Shown here: one piece after another, positions 1-6,640 of the stretch
Position numbering within the stretch: the first letter of the stretch is position 1
Layout of the letters: each line of letters opens with the position of its first letter
Source of the DNA: CAZSRL01 sp964609615
Lineage (GTDB): Bacteria; Bacillota_I; Bacilli_A; RF39; UBA660
Direction: 5' to 3'
Assembly (NCBI GenBank): GCA_964609615.1
Contig: CAZSRL010000014.1
Coordinates: 1-18,253, forward strand
Length of the DNA stretch: 18,253 nucleotides
Made by a program: the position numbers and the translations under genes
The notes under the pieces: model-generated
Seen by the model: only the letters and a program-made list of their open reading frames with translations
Told to the model about the DNA's origin: nothing
Database searches by the model: none

Positions 1-1119
1 TGCTGTTTTGGGAGTGTTTCCATCAAAATATATCGGCACCATTCCTTCATCTAATTGAGGTACTATTGGATTTGTTCCAAATTTCACAACACAATTTGTT
101 GGTGGGGTTCCAACGTTTGAAACGTTTGCTTCCCATTTTGTTTCATCCCATGTAATTGTTGCATCATTATCACATGTTGCAGATAGATAATCAAATTTTG
201 ATTTTGCTGGTGCTTCCGCTACAAATTGTTCATCTGCATACATTGATATTGATAAGTCTGCATCATCATGGAATATTGCACTACATATTGATGTTCCACT
301 TATATTTGATACTGTAAGTGTACTTCTTGAACTTTCTGAACTATATGCTATTGTTGCATTATTTGTACATGTTGATGCTGTATCATCAAAAACGTATCCA
401 TTTGATTGCATTTCTGAGTAGCTTGGCATTTCTGTTACTCTTCTTCCATTTAAATATGTATATAGTGTTATATCTCCATCTGACTGAGTTGTTTCGTTGT
501 ATGTTCCACTTATTTCATATTGGCCTGAGCTTAGAGAAAGATTATTATATACATATCCCCCTTTCATTCCAAAATCTAATGTTACATCCGTGGATGAATC
601 ATTTACAACTGCCGCTCTTATAATTCTAAATGTTTCTCCTCCTATTTTACCCGATCCATAAGCAGTTGTTTGTGATGAATATTTAACACTTACATCTGTT
701 AATGTATTTGGTGAAGTATAGTATAATAAATATTTACTTGATATTTTATTAAGTGCGTTTAGTTCAATTTCTATTATTGATGTTGAGTTTGCAGGTATTG
801 TTACTGTAGATGTAACTGTGTTATCTATTTTTATAGAATATGTTATATTAGCCATTTTAATATCCGCTGCTTTATATGAGCTTGTTAAATAAACAAATAT
901 TGCGTATGATGTTGATAGAATTATACAAAGAACCATAATAAAACTAACACATAAAAATGCCCTGTTTTGATGAGGGTTGAATACTTTTGGATATTTTATA
1001 ACTATTTTTTTAGTTTTTTGTTTTAGTTTTTTTCTTGTTTTAAAAAAAGCCATTTTTATGTTCCATAATATATTTTTTATTTGTTTTTTAAGTTTTTCTT
1101 TGTTAAATATATTATTCAT
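1..1119 (-). CDS. Membrane-anchored surface protein with Cys-pair modules (3' end outside window)
   Basis: Reading frame of 373 codons from ATG at 1119 that is still open at base 1, so the C-terminal part is missing. The start follows a strong GGAGG at 1124-1128, 4 nt upstream. The protein has a basic, Lys-rich cytoplasmic N-terminus (about residues 1-53) and one transmembrane segment (about 54-75) ending in LSTSYAIF, then a Ser/Thr/Asn-rich extracellular region. That N-terminal layout recalls TasA/camelysin-like surface proteins, but I see no diagnostic match. Residues about 249-283 and 314-347 look like two copies of one module: Cys, then an (A)TI strand, a charged or aromatic turn, V-S-N, and a second Cys 27-28 residues after the first, followed by an aromatic residue. 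A D-E-G-M-V-P stretch near 357-362 is reminiscent of repeated surface domains in gut Bacillota. Inference: an exported, multi-domain, disulfide-stabilised adhesin or matrix protein. It is monocistronic as far as visible. Confidence 0.75.
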   Translation of the reverse strand, partial: MNNIFNKEKLKKQIKNILWNIKMAFFKTRKKLKQKTKKIVIKYPKVFNPHQNRAFLCVSFIMVLCIILSTSYAIFVYLTSSYKAADIKMANITYSIKIDNTVTSTVTIPANSTSIIEIELNALNKISSKYLLYYTSPNTLTDVSVKYSSQTTAYGSGKIGGETFRIIRAAVVNDSSTDVTLDFGMKGGYVYNNLSLSSGQYEISGTYNETTQSDGDITLYTYLNGRRVTEMPSYSEMQSNGYVFDDTASTCTNNATIAYSSESSRSTLTVSNISGTSICSAIFHDDADLSISMYADEQFVAEAPAKSKFDYLSATCDNDATITWDETKWEANVSNVGTPPTNCVVKFGTNPIVPQLDEGMVPIYFDGNTPKTA

Positions 1120-1167
1120 TTTACCTCCATCTATTCTATATAAACACTTCTCGATATTAATTATAGT

Positions 1168-1183
1168 TTACAATATTTTGTAA
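1168..1183. promoter_or_regulatory. Small dyad upstream of the surface-protein gene
   Basis: TTACAA-TATT-TTGTAA is a perfect 6+6 inverted repeat about 50 bp before the surface-protein start. On the minus strand a TATAAT lies just downstream of it at about 1160-1165. It could be an operator, but short dyads occur by chance in DNA this AT-rich. Confidence 0.25.
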
Positions 1184-1204
1184 GTATTTTCAATATAATG
1201 ACAT

Positions 1205-1240
1205 AAAAAAAATAAAGAATTTGTTATTCTTTATTTTTTT
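1205..1240 (-). terminator. Terminator of gpmI, containing its stop codon
   Basis: Perfect 14-bp inverted repeat, AAAAAAATAAAGAA at 1206-1219 and its complement at 1227-1240, with a 7-nt loop. The gpmI TAA stop (1224-1226) lies in the loop. On the minus strand the descending arm ends in a run of T. The hairpin is A/T only except for one G-C pair, so it may be a weak terminator. Confidence 0.6.
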
Positions 1241-2738
1241 CTTTTTTTATAAGCGTATTTCCAGTCATTTCATTTGGCTTTTTTATTTCCAACATATCTA
1301 TTATTGTTGGTATAACATCTTTTATACTTCCTTCTTTTTTTATAACATAATCTTTGTTGCAAATAATAAAAGGGACTTTATTGGTAGTATGTGTTGTTAC
1401 TATATTATTATATTTATCTAACATATATTCTGCATTACCATGATCAGCTGTTATTATAACATCATAAAATTGATTCTCAGCGGTTTCTATAATTTTTCCT
1501 AAACATACATCAACTTTTTCAATAGCCCTTATAGTAGCCTCTAAATTGCCTGTATGACCAACCATATCTGGATTAGCAAAATTAGTTAATATAAAATCAT
1601 AATTTTCTTCCATAAGGTTAAGAACTGTTTCTGTTACTTCTCCCGCATTCATTTCTGGTAATAAATCATATGTTGCTACTTTAGGAGAAGGAATTAAATA
1701 ATTATCACAATTATTTAATTTTTTATCACTTAGTCCATTGAAAAAATATGTAACATGAGCATATTTTTCTGTTTCAGCTACTCTCGCTTGTTTAAAATCT
1801 AATCCACTTAAATATTCTCCAAATGTATTTTTAATATCTTCTGTTTTATATAAATAATCTAAATTTTTATATATTTTATAAAGTGATAACATTTTTAAGT
1901 TATTAAATTCTTTAACTTTAAATTCTTTAAAATTTTTCTTTGAAAATGTATCAATTAGTTGCTTCATTCTATCTGGTCTAAAGTTAATAAACACTATAGC
2001 ATCATTATCTTTAACTTGTGAAAATGGTGAAATTATACTTGGATTAATAAATTCATCTGTTACTCCACTATTGTAATGCTTTTGCAAACAAACATTAGCA
2101 TCTGTAAATGTAGTACCTTTTCCATATACAATAGCATCATAAGCTTTTTTAGTTCTATCCCATCTATTATCTCTATCCATTGCATAATATCTGCCACATA
2201 TAGTTCCAATTTCACCTAATCCTACTTTTTTTATTTTATTTGTAAAATCTTTTATAAATTCTTTTCCACTTACAGGAGATGTATCTCTACCATCTGTAAA
2301 AAAGTGAAAATATACTTTTTTTACTTTTTTTATTTTAGCATAAGCTAAAACAGCATAAAAATGTGTAATACTAGAATGGACTCCACCATCACTTAATAGG
2401 CCCATTATATGTAATGAAGAGTCATTTTCATTTACATAATTCATTATAGAATCAAGTTGTTCTTCTTTAAAAAACTTTTTATTTCTAATCTTTTCATTTA
2501 TTACAACTAATGGCTGTTTAACTGTTCTTCCACTTCCTAGTGTAATATGTCCTACTTCAGAATTACCCATTTGTCCTTTTGGAAGTCCCACTTCTGTTCC
2601 ACTTGCTACTAAAGCAGCATGAGGATACTCAGCATATAGTTTATCAAATACAGGAGTGTTAGCAAGTCTTATTGCATTTCCTGTTTTTGCATCATTTATT
2701 CCAAACCCATCTAAAATTATTAATAATTTTTTTTTCAT
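1224..2738 (-). CDS. gpmI: 2,3-bisphosphoglycerate-independent phosphoglycerate mutase
   Basis: Interconverts 3- and 2-phosphoglycerate in lower glycolysis; the family is a cytoplasmic, Mn-dependent, alkaline phosphatase-fold enzyme. The 504 residues match the usual length. The N-terminus shows ILDGFG (8-13). The catalytic serine is Ser60 in QMGNSEVGH. SDGGVHSS, GRDTSP, NFRPDR and the metal-binding TADHGNAE are all present. I place the start at ATG 2738 rather than the in-frame GTG at 2747. AGGTG at 2743-2747 is then a correctly spaced Shine-Dalgarno, 6 nt from the ATG, and the GTG is part of that site; the protein then begins MKKKLLIILDGFG as in homologues. A TGATAATAT sequence at 2756-2764 may be its promoter. 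Gene order gapA-pgk-tpiA-(spo0A)-gpmI resembles the Bacilli glycolytic cluster, but no enolase gene follows. Confidence 0.96.
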   Translation of the reverse strand: MKKKLLIILDGFGINDAKTGNAIRLANTPVFDKLYAEYPHAALVASGTEVGLPKGQMGNSEVGHITLGSGRTVKQPLVVINEKIRNKKFFKEEQLDSIMNYVNENDSSLHIMGLLSDGGVHSSITHFYAVLAYAKIKKVKKVYFHFFTDGRDTSPVSGKEFIKDFTNKIKKVGLGEIGTICGRYYAMDRDNRWDRTKKAYDAIVYGKGTTFTDANVCLQKHYNSGVTDEFINPSIISPFSQVKDNDAIVFINFRPDRMKQLIDTFSKKNFKEFKVKEFNNLKMLSLYKIYKNLDYLYKTEDIKNTFGEYLSGLDFKQARVAETEKYAHVTYFFNGLSDKKLNNCDNYLIPSPKVATYDLLPEMNAGEVTETVLNLMEENYDFILTNFANPDMVGHTGNLEATIRAIEKVDVCLGKIIETAENQFYDVIITADHGNAEYMLDKYNNIVTTHTTNKVPFIICNKDYVIKKEGSIKDVIPTIIDMLEIKKPNEMTGNTLIKKEKNKE

Positions 2739-2755
2739 TTGTTTCACCTAAAGGT

Positions 2756-2764
2756 ATATTATCA
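2756..2764 (-). promoter_or_regulatory. Possible extended -10 of gpmI
   Basis: Minus-strand TGATAATAT, about 9 nt before the gpmI Shine-Dalgarno site. It resembles the TGATATAAT element before other genes here, but the hexamer TAATAT is a poorer -10 match and no clear -35 is visible. Confidence 0.35.
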
Positions 2765-2795
2765 TAAAAAACAATATTTTTAAAGTTTAGGGATT

Positions 2796-2823
2796 AAAAA
2801 AGATATATTTTTTTATATCTTAA
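2796..2823 (-). terminator. Terminator of spo0A
   Basis: AAGATATA (2800-2807) pairs with TATATCTT (2814-2821) across a 6-nt loop. On the minus strand it is followed by TTTTT. It overlaps the spo0A TAA stop (2820-2822). The stem is 8 bp with a single G-C pair. Confidence 0.55.
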
Positions 2824-3581
2824 TTATGTATTCTTATATTATCTATTCTTAATTTATCAGCAATAGTTACAATAAATTCTGAATTAGTTGGTTTTGCTTT
2901 ATCAATATCTACACTATGACCAAAAATAGATTCCATCAGTTCCCAATCTCCTCTATTCCAACTAACTTCAATAGCATGTCTTATTGCTCTTTCAACTCTT
3001 GAAACTGTTGTATCATATTTTTTAGCAATATCAGGATACAATTCTTTTGTTATACCTCCAATAAGCCCGGGGTTTTCATATATCATATAAATACTTTCTC
3101 TTATATATTGATATCCTTTTATATGAGATGGAATACCAAGTTCATGCAATAATTTAGTTATATGTGTTTGTAATTTTTTTCCAGATAGATTAATAATATC
3201 ACCATTAATATTTTTTGTTACATCTTTTATTTTCTTTTCTAGAGTAGCTAAGTCAAATGGTTTTAACACAAAGTATTGTGCTCCATATTCACTTACTTTT
3301 CTTATTGTTTCTTCAGCATCATAAGATGTAATTACTATTACTTTTTTATCTATTTTATTATCATTCATACTTTCTAAGACATATAAACCATCTTTTTTAG
3401 GCATAATTATATCTAAAATAATTACATCAAATTCATCTTCTTTATTAACTATATAATCTATTGCTTCCTCTCCATCATACGCTTCTAAAGTTACTTCTAT
3501 ATCTTTATGATCAGAAAAATATTCTTTAATCATATTTACTACACTTACATTATCATCTACTACTAATAGTCTTGTTTTCAT
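2820..3581 (-). CDS. spo0A: Sporulation master response regulator Spo0A
   Basis: Phosphorylation-activated transcription factor that commits endospore-formers to sporulation and controls other stationary-phase genes. The receiver domain spans about residues 3-120, with acidic pair D9-D10, phospho-acceptor D57 (IILDIIMP) and conserved Lys near 107 (FVLKPFD). The C-terminal DNA-binding domain carries the Spo0A signatures GIPSHIKGYQYIRE, TTVSRVERAIRHAIEV and KPTNSEF, which effectively exclude other response regulators. The 253-residue length is close to B. subtilis Spo0A, and nothing essential appears lost. ATG 3581 follows AAAGGA. It is monocistronic, between terminators of tpiA and its own, with a TATAAT at 3604-3609 and two Spo0A-box-like sites further upstream, suggesting autoregulation. 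No phosphorelay or sporulation operon genes are nearby, so sporulation ability cannot be judged from this window. Confidence 0.97.
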   Translation of the reverse strand: MKTRLLVVDDNVSVVNMIKEYFSDHKDIEVTLEAYDGEEAIDYIVNKEDEFDVIILDIIMPKKDGLYVLESMNDNKIDKKVIVITSYDAEETIRKVSEYGAQYFVLKPFDLATLEKKIKDVTKNINGDIINLSGKKLQTHITKLLHELGIPSHIKGYQYIRESIYMIYENPGLIGGITKELYPDIAKKYDTTVSRVERAIRHAIEVSWNRGDWELMESIFGHSVDIDKAKPTNSEFIVTIADKLRIDNIRIHN

Positions 3582-3603
3582 CTTTATTCCTTTCTTTGTC
3601 TCT

Positions 3604-3609
3604 ATTATA
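3604..3609 (-). promoter_or_regulatory. -10 element of spo0A
   Basis: Perfect TATAAT on the minus strand, 22 nt upstream of the spo0A ATG, inside TATACTATAATAG. The -35 region (GGAAAA at about 17 nt) is poor. A GGAAAAAAA stretch vaguely recalls a sigma-H -35, but no sigma-H -10 is apparent. Confidence 0.5.
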
Positions 3610-3650
3610 GTATATATATTGTATTTTTTTCCATAGCAAAAAATAGCTAG

Positions 3651-3683
3651 TTTTGTCTAAAATAGCAATATTTTGTCGTAAAA
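3651..3683. promoter_or_regulatory. Two Spo0A-box-like sites 20 bp apart
   Basis: Plus-strand TTTTGTCTAAAA begins at 3651 and TTTTGTCGTAAAA at 3671. Each core (TGTCTAA, TGTCGTA) matches the published 0A box TGTCGAA at 6 of 7 positions. Both have the same orientation and start exactly 20 bp apart, about two helical turns. They lie roughly 42 and 62 bp upstream of the spo0A -10, in the short gap before the tpiA terminator. They are candidate autoregulatory Spo0A sites. Confidence 0.5.
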
Positions 3684-3685
3684 TG

Positions 3686-3718
3686 AAAGAACTAATCAAT
3701 TTCTTTGATTAGTTCTTT
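3686..3718 (-). terminator. Terminator of pgk-tpiA, containing the tpiA stop
   Basis: Perfect 14-bp stem AAAGAACTAATCAA (3686-3699) with its complement at 3705-3718 and a 5-nt loop. The tpiA TAG (3692-3694) sits in one arm. The following minus-strand sequence, CATTTTACG, is only a short U-rich tract, so termination may be partial. Confidence 0.6.
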
Positions 3719-4396
3719 TATTTTTTCTGCGTTTGTACTCATTTTTCCTATTAAAATACCATCTGTAACATCAATTATATCTTTAGCAGTTTCTTTATTA
3801 ACACTTCCACCATAAAGTACTTTTATATCAACATTATATTTTTTATTAACATATTTTTTTATAAAAGATGTTATTTTTTCTATTTTTTTAATTGATAAAG
3901 TTTCATCTCCGCCGATTGCCCATCCTGGTTCATATGCAATTGTTAAATATTTAAAATTATCTTCTTCTACATGTTTTAATACGTAATCTAGTTCTTTTTT
4001 TATATATTTTAAAGCATTATCTTTTTGTTTGAATTCTCCAACACATAGAATAGTTTCAAACTTTGCATTTAAACTCTTAAATAGTTTTTCTTTTATCATA
4101 CTATATGGTTCTAAACCAATTGATTTTCTTTCAAAATGCCCTACTAAGACTGTGTTTATATTCATGCTTTTAAGAGCTTCTAAGTTTGTTTCTCCAGTAA
4201 AGCTACCTTTTATATAACTATAGAAGTTTTGTGCTCCTATTTTTATTTTACTTGTCTTACAAAGAGATAAGTAAACCATAGGTGGCATTAAAATTAATTC
4301 ATAATTCTTGGACTTTATTTTTTCTATTTCTAATTTGTATTTTTTAAATTCATCATAATCAAAATAACTTTTGTTATTTAATACTATCTGTTTCAC
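3692..4396 (-). CDS. tpiA: Triosephosphate isomerase, divergent
   Basis: Interconverts dihydroxyacetone phosphate and glyceraldehyde 3-phosphate. The 234 residues are shorter than the usual 250 or so. Catalytic residues are kept: Asn7 and Lys9 (NNK in place of NWK), GAQN at 54-57, His87 in VGHFERK (usually GHSERR) and Glu156 in AYEPGWAIGG (usually AYEPVWAIGTG), plus the phosphate-binding YGGSVN at 195-200. The substitutions lie beside, not at, the catalytic residues, so activity is likely retained. The start is GTG at 4396, supported by a near-perfect AGGAGGT 7 nt upstream; this sits inside the pgk C-terminus, encoding its LGG. The gene overlaps pgk by 23 bp, implying translational coupling. 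Confidence 0.93.
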   Translation of the reverse strand: MKQIVLNNKSYFDYDEFKKYKLEIEKIKSKNYELILMPPMVYLSLCKTSKIKIGAQNFYSYIKGSFTGETNLEALKSMNINTVLVGHFERKSIGLEPYSMIKEKLFKSLNAKFETILCVGEFKQKDNALKYIKKELDYVLKHVEEDNFKYLTIAYEPGWAIGGDETLSIKKIEKITSFIKKYVNKKYNVDIKVLYGGSVNKETAKDIIDVTDGILIGKMSTNAEKIKELIKEID

Positions 4397-5537
4397 AATA
4401 CTTACCTCCTAATGCTTTTAATTCCTTACCTTCTAAATATTGAAGAGTTGCCCCTCCGCCAGTAGAAATATGATAAAAATTAAAATTATACTTATTAGCA
4501 ACTGCTGAAGTGTCTCCACCTGCAATTACAGTTTTAATATTATAGTTATTTAAATGTTTTAATAACATAAGTGTTCCTTTTTCAAAGTTTTTATCTTCTA
4601 CATAACCCATAGGACCATTCCATATTACTAAATCAGATTCTTCTATATTGTTTTGAAATAATTTTATAGTTTCTTTTCCGATATCAAATAATATATCACT
4701 AATAGTTATTTCTTCATTTTTTATATTATCTTGTTTTTCATTTACAAAATCAACTGGTAAAATTATTTTATTTTTGTATTTATCTAATAATTGATTTACA
4801 TAATCTTTTTTTTCAGTTTCAATCAGCGATTTATCAATTTTATTACCTAATGCTTCTAGAAAAGTAAAACACATTTTTCCACCAACAATTATTTTTTTTG
4901 TTTTATTTATTAAATTGTCAATTAAATCTATCTTATCACTTACTTTTGAACCTCCTAGTATTAATACTTTATTCTTTGAGTCAATTACTTCATTTAATAC
5001 TTTGATTTCTTTCTTTATTAAAAAACCATAACAAGTAGGTAAAAACTTACTTATTCCATATGTAGAAGCATGTTCTCTATGACATGTCCCGAAAGCATCC
5101 ATAACAAATACATCTCCAAGTGATGCCCAATATTTACTTAATTCTGCATCACAATTACTTTCTTTTTTAGATTCTATATCCATATACCTAGTGTTTTGTA
5201 CTAATAATATTTGATTTTTCTTTAAGTTTTTAACTTTATTATTTAATTGTTCTCCAAAACATTCATTAGAAAAAAATACTTTTCTTTTTGATAATGTTTT
5301 AAGTTTTTTATATACAATTTTCATATCATTATCTTTTTTGTCTTCTTCAGTTTTTACTTTTCCTAAATGACTTAGTATGATTATTTTACAATTTTGGTTT
5401 AATAAGTATCTTATAGTTTCAAAACTACTTATTATTTTAAAATTATCAGTTATGTTACCATTAATAATAGGTACATTATAATCAACTCTAAGTATAACTG
5501 TTTTATTTTTAATATTTACTTCATCAATAAATTTCAT
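4374..5537 (-). CDS. pgk: Phosphoglycerate kinase
   Basis: Transfers phosphate from 1,3-bisphosphoglycerate to ADP in glycolysis. The 387 residues are near the family norm. The N-terminal substrate domain shows RVDYNVP (17-23), LSHLGK (55-60) and DAFGTCHREHAS (147-158). The C-terminal nucleotide domain shows LGGSKVSDK (194-202), WNGPMGYVE (306-314), AGGDTSAVA (339-347) and STGGGATLQYLEG (358-370). GGKMCFTFL at 219-227 replaces the more usual GGGMAxTFL, a mild divergence. ATG 5537 follows AGGTGG with 5 nt spacing. It is first gene of a pgk-tpiA pair with its own promoter (TGATATAAT at 5554-5562), separated from gapA by a terminator. The last codons contain the tpiA ribosome-binding site. Confidence 0.97.
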   Translation of the reverse strand: MKFIDEVNIKNKTVILRVDYNVPIINGNITDNFKIISSFETIRYLLNQNCKIIILSHLGKVKTEEDKKDNDMKIVYKKLKTLSKRKVFFSNECFGEQLNNKVKNLKKNQILLVQNTRYMDIESKKESNCDAELSKYWASLGDVFVMDAFGTCHREHASTYGISKFLPTCYGFLIKKEIKVLNEVIDSKNKVLILGGSKVSDKIDLIDNLINKTKKIIVGGKMCFTFLEALGNKIDKSLIETEKKDYVNQLLDKYKNKIILPVDFVNEKQDNIKNEEITISDILFDIGKETIKLFQNNIEESDLVIWNGPMGYVEDKNFEKGTLMLLKHLNNYNIKTVIAGGDTSAVANKYNFNFYHISTGGGATLQYLEGKELKALGGKYCETDSIK

Positions 5538-5553
5538 ATTACCACCTATCTTT

Positions 5554-5562
5554 ATTATATCA
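5554..5562 (-). promoter_or_regulatory. Extended -10 promoter of pgk-tpiA
   Basis: Minus-strand TGATATAAT combines the TGn extension with a perfect TATAAT, 16 nt upstream of the pgk start. The -35 region is weak (GTTTAA at 17 nt). The identical nonamer precedes whiA, the yitT-ftsEX operon and the NADAR-like gene. Confidence 0.6.
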
Positions 5563-5610
5563 AATATAATGTAAAATTAAACTTTATTTTATATTGCTTG
5601 TCATAGTTTT

Positions 5611-5649
5611 AAAAAAATAAACTTTAAAATAGAATTTTAAAGTTTATTT
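5611..5649 (-). terminator. Terminator of udk-like/gapA, containing the gapA stop
   Basis: Perfect 16-bp stem AAATAAACTTTAAAAT (5615-5630) with its complement at 5634-5649 and a 3-nt loop. On the minus strand it runs into TTTT. The gapA TAA (5637-5639) lies within the stem. Confidence 0.7.
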
Positions 5650-6629
5650 AATAATCTTATCATTTGAGATGTATATCCCACTTCATTGTCATACCAAGCT
5701 ACTACTTTGATTAAATGGTTGTTTCCTTCTGTTATGACACTTGTTAAAAGCCCATCTACAACAGCTCCAGTAGGTTCTCCAATTATATCACTACTTACAA
5801 TTGGAGTATTTATTATTTTTATTGATTCATTAATGTTTTCCATAAATAAATCGTTAATTTCCTCAATGGAAGCTTCTCCTTGAACTTCAAGTACTAAATC
5901 TATAAGAGAACCGTCAGCAACCGGAACCCTATAAGCAGTTCCCATTAATTTTCCGTCCAATTCAGGCAATACTTTTCCTATTGCTTTGGCAGCTCCTGTT
6001 GAGGTAGGAATTATATTTTGACTTGCAGCTCTTCCTCTTCTTGATTCTATTCCTTTTTTATGTGGGATATCTAACGTTTCTTGATCGTTTGTCATTGCAT
6101 GAACTGTTGTCATATATCCTTTTTTTATTTTATATTTTTTGCTTAACACAAATAAGACGGGCGCTAAACAGTTAGTTGTACAACTAGCAGCACTTATAAC
6201 TTCTTCTGTTCCATCAATAGTATTATCATTAACATTATAAACAATTGTCTTACATTCATCTTTTGATGGTGCTGATATTATTACTTTTTTTGCTCCTGCT
6301 TCTATGTGAGCCATGCATTTTTCTTTAGAAGTAAAAACTCCAGTACATTCTAAGACTACGTCAACTTTAAATACCTTCCAAGGCAATTTGCTTGGTTCTT
6401 TTTCTGAAAATATAGGAATTCTTTTATTATTAATATATATTCCATCTTTATCATAAGAAACATTATCACCTAATGTTCTATGAACTGAATCATATTTTAA
6501 CAAATAAGCAAGTTGCAATGAATCTGTTAAATCATTAATTGCTACAACTTCTATATCTTCACTATTCGCAAGTAATCTTAATGCTATTCTTCCAATCCTA
6601 CCAAAACCATTTATTGCTACTCTTTTCAT
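5637..6629 (-). CDS. gapA: Glyceraldehyde-3-phosphate dehydrogenase
   Basis: NAD-dependent oxidation and phosphorylation of glyceraldehyde 3-phosphate. The 330 residues are full length. INGFGRIGR (6-14) is the Rossmann dinucleotide motif, and Asp33 in AINDLTD favours NAD over NADP. Catalytic Cys150 lies in SAASCTTNC and catalytic His177 in TTVHAMTND. RRGRAASQNIIPTSTGAAKA and the C-terminal WYDNEVGY complete the signature. ATG 6629 follows AGGAGG with 5 nt spacing. It starts 11 bp after the stop of the kinase gene, so the two are very probably co-transcribed from the promoter at 8318-8346. There is no cggR-type regulator gene beside it, unlike in Bacillus. Confidence 0.98.
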   Translation of the reverse strand: MKRVAINGFGRIGRIALRLLANSEDIEVVAINDLTDSLQLAYLLKYDSVHRTLGDNVSYDKDGIYINNKRIPIFSEKEPSKLPWKVFKVDVVLECTGVFTSKEKCMAHIEAGAKKVIISAPSKDECKTIVYNVNDNTIDGTEEVISAASCTTNCLAPVLFVLSKKYKIKKGYMTTVHAMTNDQETLDIPHKKGIESRRGRAASQNIIPTSTGAAKAIGKVLPELDGKLMGTAYRVPVADGSLIDLVLEVQGEASIEEINDLFMENINESIKIINTPIVSSDIIGEPTGAVVDGLLTSVITEGNNHLIKVVAWYDNEVGYTSQMIRLLNKL

Positions 6630-6640
6630 AATTCCTCCTT

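Noticed and set aside
318..623. Plus-strand reading frame coding a hydrophobic 101-residue protein
   Set aside because: Antisense to the surface-protein gene, low-complexity Leu/Tyr/His composition, and no ribosome-binding site.
1224..2747. GTG start for gpmI at 2747
   Set aside because: The GTG is part of the Shine-Dalgarno AGGTG for the ATG at 2738, which gives the conserved N-terminus.
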